Below are positions 7,098-12,677 of a DNA stretch of 12,677 nt, in pieces (the first letter of the stretch is position 1; the number at the start of each line of letters is the position of its first letter). The position numbers and the translations under genes are program-made. A model generated the notes under the pieces. That model was not told where the DNA came from. It saw nothing but the letters and a program-made list of their open reading frames with translations, and ran no database searches. Origin of the DNA: JAJRXG01 sp047634015 (GTDB lineage: Bacteria; Bacteroidota; Bacteroidia; Chitinophagales; Saprospiraceae); the NCBI GenBank assembly GCA_047634015.1, contig JBLIDB010000148.1, positions 1 through 12,677 on the forward strand. Direction: 5' to 3'.

Positions 7098-8564
7098 ATG
7101 AATAGAGACAAAATAATCAAAATGAGCAAGTTCATTTGCATAGATAAGTTCATCATCTCCCTCTTGGTTGTACTGTCTTATTCATGTAATCCTTCCTTAG
7201 AGAAAGATGAAATGCCAAATATTATCATGATTATGACTGATGATTTGGGATGGAGAGATACCGGATTCAATGGGAATAGAATTGTTCAAACGCCTCATTT
7301 AGATAGACTTGCAGGAGAAGGTGTAATCTTTGATCGGTTTTATGCAGCTTCTCCAGTTTGTTCTCCTACAAGGGCAAGCTTTTTAACAGGTAGGAATCCG
7401 CTTCGCATGAATATTCCAAATGCGAATTCAGGACATATGCTTCAAGAAGAGATAACTATTCCGGAACTTCTAAAAGAAGTAGGATATGCTACAGGGCATT
7501 ATGGGAAGTGGCATCTTGGTACGCTTACGAAGAAAATATTGGACGCGAATAGAGGAGGGAAAAAGAAGCTTTATGAACATTTTACAAATCCTGCGGATCA
7601 TGGGTATGATGAGTTCTTCTGTACAGAATCAAAGGTTCCTACTCATGATCCGATGATCAAGCCTACTGAATATGAAGGGGTAGAATCGTTGCGATATGGT
7701 TGGCAGTCTATTGATAATGGTGATAGCTCATTGAGTTATGGGACTTCTTATTGGACGGCTCCGGAAGTTAGAGAAACGACAAACTTAGAAGGATCAAATG
7801 CTCGGATTATAATGGATCGAGTTATTCCTTTTATTAATAGATCGAATCAGAGCGGGAGCCCTTTCTTTTCGACCATTTGGTTTCATACACCACATTTACC
7901 AGTTGCAACGGATGATGAACATCGTGAGGTATACTCAGATCAGCCTCTGGATATTCAGCTTTATTATGGGGCGATTACGGCTATGGACGAACAAGTAGGA
8001 CGTTTATGGTCAGAATTAGAAAGATTAAATATTGATGATAATACAATCTTATGGTTTTGTAGCGATAATGGACCAGAGAATGGTACTCCTGGGAGCGCAG
8101 GTCCTTTCCGAGAAAGAAAAAGGAGTCTTTATGAAGGTGGTGTCAGAGTTCCTTCTTTTGTAATGGGCAAAGGAGTGTGCCCTGGTGGGAATAGAGTTCT
8201 AACTCCTACTCTAACGAGTGATTATCTTCCAACCATCGTTGAATTGTTGGGCCTTACTTATCCTGAAGATCATCCTTTGGATGGTGTTTCTATATTGCCA
8301 TTTATAAATGAAAGTGTACAAGAAAGGAAGGGTGGTATAGGCTTCATATATAAAGACTATGATAAAGTTTCTTGGGTCTCAGATCGTTATAAGTATATCA
8401 GCACAAATGGAATGCAAGATTTTGAACTTTATGATTTGCTTATAGATCCTTCAGAATCTCAGAATATAATTACTCAAAAACCTTCTGTTGCATCTAAAAT
8501 GAAAACCGAATTAGAAGAATGGTTGACATCTGTGTCAAAAAGTTCAAATGGGGAAGATTATTAA
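7098..8564 (+). CDS. Formylglycine-type sulfatase (S1 family), putative lipoprotein
   Basis: The 488-residue protein is a complete arylsulfatase-like enzyme. It has the CxPxR motif CSPTR (88-92) with LTGR, where Cys 88 would be converted to formylglycine. Metal ligands are visible in MTDDLGW (D48, D49) and CSDNG (D323, N324). Active-site residues are visible in GHYGKWH (K137, H139), HTPH (H263, H266) and the Lys before SLYEGG (K341). The N-terminus is hydrophobic and ends in SYSC (C30), a loose lipobox, so it probably sits in the envelope. Start choice is uncertain: GTG 7095, ATG 7098 and ATG 7122 all precede the signal segment. It is divergent from the keto-glycoside operon, which suggests removal of sulfate from the same glycan. 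The maturase it would need is not in the window. Confidence 0.88.
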   Translation: MNRDKIIKMSKFICIDKFIISLLVVLSYSCNPSLEKDEMPNIIMIMTDDLGWRDTGFNGNRIVQTPHLDRLAGEGVIFDRFYAASPVCSPTRASFLTGRNPLRMNIPNANSGHMLQEEITIPELLKEVGYATGHYGKWHLGTLTKKILDANRGGKKKLYEHFTNPADHGYDEFFCTESKVPTHDPMIKPTEYEGVESLRYGWQSIDNGDSSLSYGTSYWTAPEVRETTNLEGSNARIIMDRVIPFINRSNQSGSPFFSTIWFHTPHLPVATDDEHREVYSDQPLDIQLYYGAITAMDEQVGRLWSELERLNIDDNTILWFCSDNGPENGTPGSAGPFRERKRSLYEGGVRVPSFVMGKGVCPGGNRVLTPTLTSDYLPTIVELLGLTYPEDHPLDGVSILPFINESVQERKGGIGFIYKDYDKVSWVSDRYKYISTNGMQDFELYDLLIDPSESQNIITQKPSVASKMKTELEEWLTSVSKSSNGEDY

Positions 8565-8576
8565 GTAATGTTCATA

Positions 8577-9433
8577 CTACGGTTCTAAAAGATCAATCAC
8601 GACGCTTCCTAAAGTTTCTTGATTGTAAGACTTGAAAATCCCAAAATATCCAATCTCCTTTAGACCAAACTCTCCTGAGCTAATATATTGATTTTTTACA
8701 TTAGCGGATGGATACGACCTTGCGATATTAGGAAGTGTGTAAGGAGTGGCCATTGGATCATCTGAGGAGAATATGGCGTGAATATCTTTGTTGATTCTAT
8801 CATATTCTGTTTTACCTACCCATTGCTTCATACTTTCCGCCATGAGTTGATTGTCCTTAGAATTTTGCCACCATTCTTTAGCAACGCCTTTGGGCCAATC
8901 TTGTCCAAGCCCAAATCTTCCTGGAACATAGCCCAATAAACTTAGGCTAATCGGAAAGAACAAATTAGTTGATAATTTTACTTTTCTTCTTAGGGATGGC
9001 TTAAAATTATGCCAATTGCCGGATGAACTTGCTAAGAGTATTACTTTGTCAAATGCAGACCAATTATCCATGAGTCCTAGAATTTGTCCCCCATACTATG
9101 TGCTAATAGGAGCAGTCTAAAGTTCGGATACTTTTTTATTATGCAATCTGTTACCGCTGGGGCATCTGCTATTCTCCAACTGGATATACTCGCAATACTA
9201 TTTTTAAGACTTTGAGATCTTGATTCTCCGACACCTCTATAGTCAAACAAGATTACCACATAACCTACGTCCGCTAAAAATTGTGCATACTTAAGATAGA
9301 ATTCTTTCTTTATTACGGTTCCAGAATGAAATTGAATTATTGCCTTAATCTTGCTGGATTGAGGCTTGATTTCGAGTAATGCAATTTCTTGGGCATTGCG
9401 ATTCTTGATTTTGTATTCTTTTTGGTTAACCAT
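8577..9433 (-). pseudogene. Alpha/beta hydrolase (COG4757-like), frameshifted at the nucleophile elbow
   Basis: Two minus-strand frames (9433-9077 and 9071-8577) are halves of one gene. The first carries the N-terminal strands, DYRGVGES (64-71) and the nucleophile elbow AHSMG (111-115), then ends at once in DKF-stop. Adding one G to the G5 run (plus-strand C5 at 9088-9092) gives AHSMGGQILGLMDNW, the normal family continuation, and joins the halves into a 285-residue protein of typical length. The second frame continues with VILLASSSGNW and an Asp pair (DD at composite 225-226). Where I expect the catalytic His (family pattern IGHxGFF), it has Tyr (IGYFGIF, composite 263). The ATG at 9071 is simply an internal codon. 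It is convergent with the sulfatase, 12 bases apart. Either a true pseudogene, a sequencing error in the homopolymer, or a slippage-controlled gene. Confidence 0.8.
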
Positions 9434-9480
9434 TTCCTAATTAGAGTCCAAGAAGTAATCGAAAATTGTAGTATTGAATA

Positions 9481-9492
9481 AACCGTAAGGTT
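9481..9492 (-). terminator. Weak hairpin downstream of the CotH-like gene
   Basis: AACC-GTAA-GGTT is a perfect 4-bp stem with a 4-base loop, 8 bases after the stop of the minus-strand CotH-like gene. It is followed on that strand by TTATT. It is too short to be convincing, but its position fits the end of the operon. Confidence 0.22.
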
Positions 9493-9500
9493 AGGATTCT

Positions 9501-10544
9501 CTATTTCTTTAGCATACGCTTGATCTTCTTTTCATCTTTGATGATCTTATAGAAGTCTTTAATGTAATTAGACATAGAGTTTCGAGTACTATTAGAAAGG
9601 TATTCAGCATTCGTAACGCTACCGAAAATATCGGATTCCCATTTGATAAAATCGGCAATTGCTGGATCTAATTCATCCCGACCTATAGTCTTATCCATAA
9701 AGTGTCGAGTCCTTACATTTTCAATGCGGATTTTCTCAGAGGGAACGGCATAATCATTATTGATGATTCCTGAATAATCAAAGTCATAGGGAATGATTAT
9801 TAATGCATTGTCTTCTAATCTTCTCAATAGCTTCGTGTTATGGCCTTTGCGGGCAGACCAATCAGTATTACCAATCATATATTGGAATAAACACATTCTA
9901 ACGTAGTAATTCCGTTCCATCACATTCGTACCTATCGTGCGATTTTTAAGGACAGCAGTTGCAGTTCTATACATTAAGTCATCTTCATCTTCCAAGACAA
10001 GTGTCTGTAAGTGTTTTTTATCAGTTCCAATTTTAACTTTGGCTTTGAATGCTCTAAATCCAAAAGGGCTTACGATACGATATAAGTCATAGATTAACAT
10101 TTCACTCAATATGGAATTGGCCATTTTACCGCTATTCTCACATTGGAATACGATTTTCATCTTATCACAACTCTTGTTGAATTTATCTTTTTTAAGCGCT
10201 TTCTTTTTGAAGTTCAGTTTGAGAGGGGGAGTCCTGCATATTTTTCTTCTGGTCTTTCCACCACATTCTATCTTACTACTATAGGAATATGTTTTGTCTC
10301 CAGTAACGAACTCTATAGAACCATTAGTAATGGTATCGTTTTTAAAATCCTTAAGTATAGATCTCAGAGATTCTGAGACATGGATTGTGACTTCTTCCTG
10401 CTTATTGAGGTATGAGAATAATGTTTCATCATCTTCCGTCGATTCCATTTTTAAAGAATCAAGATAATTGGCTTCTACTAAAACGGTATTGGGGTAAAAG
10501 AGAATAGAAAAAAGGATTGTGTAGAAAAAAGTTGAAGGTGTCAT
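9501..10544 (-). CDS. Secreted CotH-like (kinase-fold) protein
   Basis: The 347-residue protein has an N-terminal hydrophobic signal segment (about 5-23). I do not recognise a named family with certainty, but the layout resembles CotH, the spore-coat protein kinase family found widely in secreted bacterial proteins. It has a basic stretch with RRKICRTPPLKLNFKKK (99-115), then GNTDWSARKGHN (225-236) in the place of the CotH GNxDxHxxN loop, then PYDFDYSG (252-259) in the place of the metal-binding D-x-D. The Asp and Asn residues expected for ATP/metal binding are present. Six Cys residues before 140 (94, 103, 126, 135 among them) suggest disulfides outside the cytoplasm. It starts 2 bases after the stop of the DUF5706 gene, so the two are almost surely co-transcribed. 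The protein, or glycan, substrate is unknown. Confidence 0.55.
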   Translation of the reverse strand: MTPSTFFYTILFSILFYPNTVLVEANYLDSLKMESTEDDETLFSYLNKQEEVTIHVSESLRSILKDFKNDTITNGSIEFVTGDKTYSYSSKIECGGKTRRKICRTPPLKLNFKKKALKKDKFNKSCDKMKIVFQCENSGKMANSILSEMLIYDLYRIVSPFGFRAFKAKVKIGTDKKHLQTLVLEDEDDLMYRTATAVLKNRTIGTNVMERNYYVRMCLFQYMIGNTDWSARKGHNTKLLRRLEDNALIIIPYDFDYSGIINNDYAVPSEKIRIENVRTRHFMDKTIGRDELDPAIADFIKWESDIFGSVTNAEYLSNSTRNSMSNYIKDFYKIIKDEKKIKRMLKK

Positions 10545-10546
10545 AG

Positions 10547-11164
10547 CTATACAAGGAGTAGGATGACAGTAAATATAATTGATATTGCAAGCCCTACAAT
10601 AAATATATTGAAGGCATGTCGAATTAATTTCATTTTTTCCAGCAAGCGCAGACCAATATAGTAGAAGTCGTTGGAGAGAAATTGCTTAACAAGGTTTTCA
10701 TCATCTAGTACCATGCTCGAATATTGCATATACTGATCTCGAGACATATCACCAAAATTGCCAAAAAAGAAAGGGCTCATTGTGTAGGTGTCAGAATCTT
10801 CAAATCCCTGACCTGAGAATTTTCCTGGTTTTAGGACTAACACAGCGAGATATATGGTTGTGAGACAAGTTGCTATCAGTATGATCAGAGGATAGACGAT
10901 TCCAAGGGCAATAATATCGTCGATATATGGAACCGCAATAGGAACTAAAAAAGTTAACATGATCGCATTGAGACTGAGTAAGACATTTGCTTTATTGTCT
11001 GCGATGCTTGTTAGGTCAACATTATTTCGAAGCGTTGTACGTAGTATAGAAATACTATTTTTAGAAAGTTTTTCTTCTTTCTTTTTATTAGCTTTCTTTA
11101 GTTTTTTATCTGCCTTTTGTAGCTCTACTTTCGGCTGAATTATAATTTCTTTAGATTCTAACAT
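10547..11164 (-). CDS. DUF5706 / Pycsar-effector-like (PycTM-type) membrane protein
   Basis: The 205-residue protein begins with a Lys-rich, probably coiled-coil stretch (about 12-35). It continues with LRNNVDLTSIADNKANVLLSLNAIML (41-70), hydrophobic segments at about 61-80 and 86-110, the loop KPGKFSGQG (112-120), FFFGNFGDMSRDQYMQY (132-148), a cytoplasmic DxEN...FYYIGLRLLEKMKLIRHAF segment, and a last membrane helix (184-204). This matches the pattern I know for DUF5706, the family of the Pycsar effector PycTM, in which binding of cCMP or cUMP leads to membrane damage during phage infection. No pyrimidine cyclase gene is in the window, and no HD domain is fused to it. Downstream is the CotH-like gene (2-base gap); upstream is a peptidase gene (33-base gap). 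A non-defence membrane role is possible. Confidence 0.72.
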   Translation of the reverse strand: MLESKEIIIQPKVELQKADKKLKKANKKKEEKLSKNSISILRTTLRNNVDLTSIADNKANVLLSLNAIMLTFLVPIAVPYIDDIIALGIVYPLIILIATCLTTIYLAVLVLKPGKFSGQGFEDSDTYTMSPFFFGNFGDMSRDQYMQYSSMVLDDENLVKQFLSNDFYYIGLRLLEKMKLIRHAFNIFIVGLAISIIFTVILLLV

Positions 11165-11192
11165 TTCTCTTTACGATACTAACTCTGGTGCT

Positions 11193-11200
11193 CAAATTTA
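11193..11200 (-). promoter_or_regulatory. Candidate -7 element (TAAATTTG) for the PycTM-like/CotH-like pair
   Basis: Read on the minus strand this is TAAATTTG, an exact TAnnTTTG match that overlaps the stop codon of the peptidase gene. It lies 28 bases before the ATG at 11164, giving a leader of about 20 bases with AAAGAG near the start. It would let the pair be transcribed apart from the peptidase. The -33 element is not clear. Confidence 0.33.
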
Positions 11201-12238
11201 AAAGATATCGTTATCAACATCTTTTATAAATTTTATCAATCCTTTGAAAAAGACTTTCTGATCATCAAACTGAGATAAGTGACTTCCATTAGGGCAATGT
11301 AGATATCTTCCATTCGCCACTTCTGTAGATATCCATTTCATATGTTCTGGATCCATTGTATCATATTCAGCGCCGATTGTAAGTGTGGGAACAGTGATTT
11401 TATGTAATTCGGACGTAACATCCCAATTCTTCAAAGTCGCATCTCCTTTTATACCAAATTCACTTGGGCCCTGCATTGTAATGTAGACATCTGGATTTAG
11501 GTGATTAAATCCACGCTGCACTGGGTCAGGCCATTGCTCTTGCGGAAGACGAATAATATGTTCGGTGTAATAATATGCTGTTACCAATTCAAGATATCTT
11601 GGATTATTATAATCTTCAGTATTTTCATATTTCAGGATCTCTTCCAATACCTCAGGAGGTAGCTTTGGTGCCAGGACCTTGTCAGAATATTCCATGTAGT
11701 CAGGTATGGAAGCAACCATATTAGAGATGATCAATCCCTTAAGATTTTTCTGATATTTGAGAGCGTATTGCATGCCAAGTATACCACCCCATGATTGACC
11801 ATACAAGTAGAAATTATCTGATGTCAGACCTAAGGCTACTCTCACTTGCTCTACCTCTTCTACAAACCTATCAAGATCCCATAAGCTCAGATCATCAGGC
11901 TGATCACTATAATAGGACCCAAGCTGATCATAATAGTAGTATTCGATATTCGCATTAGGAAAGTAGCCATCGAAGCACTCATAGATCTCATGAGTCATCC
12001 CTGGGCCACCATGGAGAAGTAGCACTTTCATGGTTGGATTATTACCAACTCTCTTCGTCCAAACTTTGAATGTCCCTTTTGGAGTGTCGATAGGAATCAT
12101 CTGCACCCCACCAGTCCATTGATCAATGGCTCCTTCATAATTGAGGTAATCATTGGTCATATTCTTATTGGTCTCAGTAGATGAGGGTTGACAAGCTATC
12201 AAAAGAGAAAAGACAAAAAGGGAGTAAAATACTTTCAT
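11198..12238 (-). CDS. Proline iminopeptidase-like alpha/beta hydrolase, lipoprotein
   Basis: The 346-residue protein has a lipoprotein signal with lipobox LIAC (C16), so it is envelope-bound, unlike cytoplasmic proline iminopeptidases. The alpha/beta hydrolase domain shows the oxyanion motif HGGPG (76-80), YYDQLGSYYSD (102-112, as in the family's DQRGxGxS), the nucleophile elbow GQSWGG (147-152, S149), a cap domain (about 180-265), the acid in GAEYDTMDP (D293) and the catalytic His in NGSH (H320). HGGPG plus GQSWGG place it in peptidase family S33, which releases N-terminal proline or other residues from short peptides. It is the first of three minus-strand genes; 33 bases separate it from the DUF5706 gene, so read-through is possible. 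Confidence 0.87.
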   Translation of the reverse strand: MKVFYSLFVFSLLIACQPSSTETNKNMTNDYLNYEGAIDQWTGGVQMIPIDTPKGTFKVWTKRVGNNPTMKVLLLHGGPGMTHEIYECFDGYFPNANIEYYYYDQLGSYYSDQPDDLSLWDLDRFVEEVEQVRVALGLTSDNFYLYGQSWGGILGMQYALKYQKNLKGLIISNMVASIPDYMEYSDKVLAPKLPPEVLEEILKYENTEDYNNPRYLELVTAYYYTEHIIRLPQEQWPDPVQRGFNHLNPDVYITMQGPSEFGIKGDATLKNWDVTSELHKITVPTLTIGAEYDTMDPEHMKWISTEVANGRYLHCPNGSHLSQFDDQKVFFKGLIKFIKDVDNDIF

Positions 12239-12258
12239 TTTGAGTGTATTGTATGTAG

Positions 12259-12266
12259 CGAAGATA
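12259..12266 (-). promoter_or_regulatory. Candidate -7 element (TATCTTCG) for the peptidase gene
   Basis: On the minus strand this reads TATCTTCG, one mismatch from TAnnTTTG and close to the frequent TATCTTTG variant. It is 20 bases before the ATG at 12238. The inverted repeat at 12273-12296 would then cover about -20 to -45. Confidence 0.3.
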
Positions 12267-12272
12267 CAGATT

Positions 12273-12296
12273 CACTTAGAGTTGAAGTGCTAAGTG
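12273..12296. repeat. Perfect 7-bp inverted repeat upstream of the peptidase gene
   Basis: CACTTAG (12273-12279) and CTAAGTG (12290-12296) are perfect inverted copies separated by 10 bases, about one helical turn. A further ACTTAG occurs at 12305-12310. The position just upstream of the candidate -7 box suits an operator for a dimeric regulator. A chance hairpin is also possible. Confidence 0.35.
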
Positions 12297-12309
12297 TAAT
12301 TAATACTTA

Positions 12310-12677
12310 GGTCCACAGAAACAGAGGAAGCTTGAATTGACATTTTTTAATATGAATGTCCGTAAAGATACCTAAGCGCAAATAGGTTGCACTGTGGCGT
12401 GTATACTTGTATCAAAAAGAGATATGAGCATATTAAGATTTATGGATGACTTTCCAGATGAGGGCAGCTGTCGCATTCATTTGAAAGCACAAAGAGAGAA
12501 AGAAGGTGTGCTGTGTAAGAAATGTAGTCATACCGAGCACTATTGGCTACAAGGTAAAGAGCAATGGCAGTGTAAGAGCTGTTCTTTTAGAACGACTTTA
12601 CGGAGTGGAACGATGCTGCAAAGCAGTAAGCTTCCTTTTCAATTCTGGTATTTGGCAATAGCCTTGATGACGATGAC
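12310..12677 (+). mobile_element. Left part of an IS1595-like insertion sequence (runs off the right edge)
   Basis: The transposase gene starting at 12424 must lie in an insertion sequence whose left end is in the 12240-12423 spacer. The exact end is not known. A GG dinucleotide at about 12310 (GGTCCACAGAAACAGAGG) is a possible terminal repeat start, chosen only because it follows the host promoter region. The right end is outside the window. Confidence 0.4.
12424..12677 (+). CDS. IS1595-like transposase, N-terminal part (partial)
   Basis: The frame is open from ATG 12424 to the edge of the window (84 codons). The start MSILRFMDDFPDEGSCRIHL is typical of IS1595-family transposases. A zinc ribbon follows: CKKC (31-34) and CKSC (50-53), with H36 and H39 nearby. 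Then come FRTTLRSGTMLQSSKLPF and FWYLAIALM, the family's usual link to the DDNK/E catalytic core, which lies beyond the window. The zinc ribbon binds DNA. TATACTTG (12402-12409) lies 14 bases before the ATG and may drive expression. It is unrelated to the IS4-like element at the left edge. Confidence 0.85.
   Translation, partial: MSILRFMDDFPDEGSCRIHLKAQREKEGVLCKKCSHTEHYWLQGKEQWQCKSCSFRTTLRSGTMLQSSKLPFQFWYLAIALMTM

Noticed and set aside
8577..9071. The downstream half of the alpha/beta hydrolase as a separate 164-residue gene
   Set aside because: Its ATG falls on an internal codon of the frame that is restored by one added base, and its content is only the C-terminal half of a known fold.
9501..11164. 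Calling a complete Pycsar anti-phage system
   Set aside because: The defining pyrimidine cyclase is absent from the window; only an effector-like membrane protein is seen.

Overview
The window is an AT-rich stretch of a bacterial chromosome, most likely from a free-living, possibly marine, member of the Bacteroidota. This is inferred from several signs: Bacteroidota-type lipoproteins, -7 elements of the TAnnTTTG type ahead of several genes, few clear Shine-Dalgarno sequences, and gene families common in that phylum (GxDLY/SGNH hydrolases, DUF1080, exported Gfo/Idh/MocA oxidoreductases, DUF5706). No rRNA, tRNA or CRISPR array was seen. No species is claimed.

Left part (1-1590): the 3' end of an IS4-like transposase runs in from the left. 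It has landed in a DUF389 membrane-protein gene, which loses its C-terminus at about position 277. Next comes an orphan LolD-like ABC ATPase without a permease.

Middle part (1591-8564): a plus-strand YUCCA-like flavin monooxygenase is followed by a divergent glycan-related locus. On the minus strand, a tight operon (gaps of 4 and 15 bases) encodes a DUF1080 (3-keto-glycoside hydrolase family) lipoprotein, a Tat-exported Gfo/Idh/MocA oxidoreductase and a secreted protein with two complete SGNH hydrolase domains. Facing away from it is a formylglycine-type sulfatase with a lipoprotein-like leader. Together these look like an envelope pathway that desulfates, de-esterifies and oxidatively cleaves a modified glycan, with no classical glycoside hydrolase or SusC/SusD pair in view.

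Right part (8577-12677): an alpha/beta hydrolase gene is broken by a one-base frameshift in a C5 run, exactly at its nucleophile elbow. Upstream on the same strand lies a two-gene unit with a 2-base gap: a DUF5706/PycTM-like membrane protein and a secreted CotH-like protein. Before these sits a lipoprotein of the proline-iminopeptidase family. The window ends inside a second, unrelated insertion sequence (IS1595-like transposase, N-terminal zinc ribbon).

The observations most worth following are the PycTM-like/CotH-like pair with no cyclase beside it, the sulfatase/keto-glycoside locus with its tandem SGNH enzyme, and the two broken genes (DUF389 by IS insertion, alpha/beta hydrolase by frameshift).
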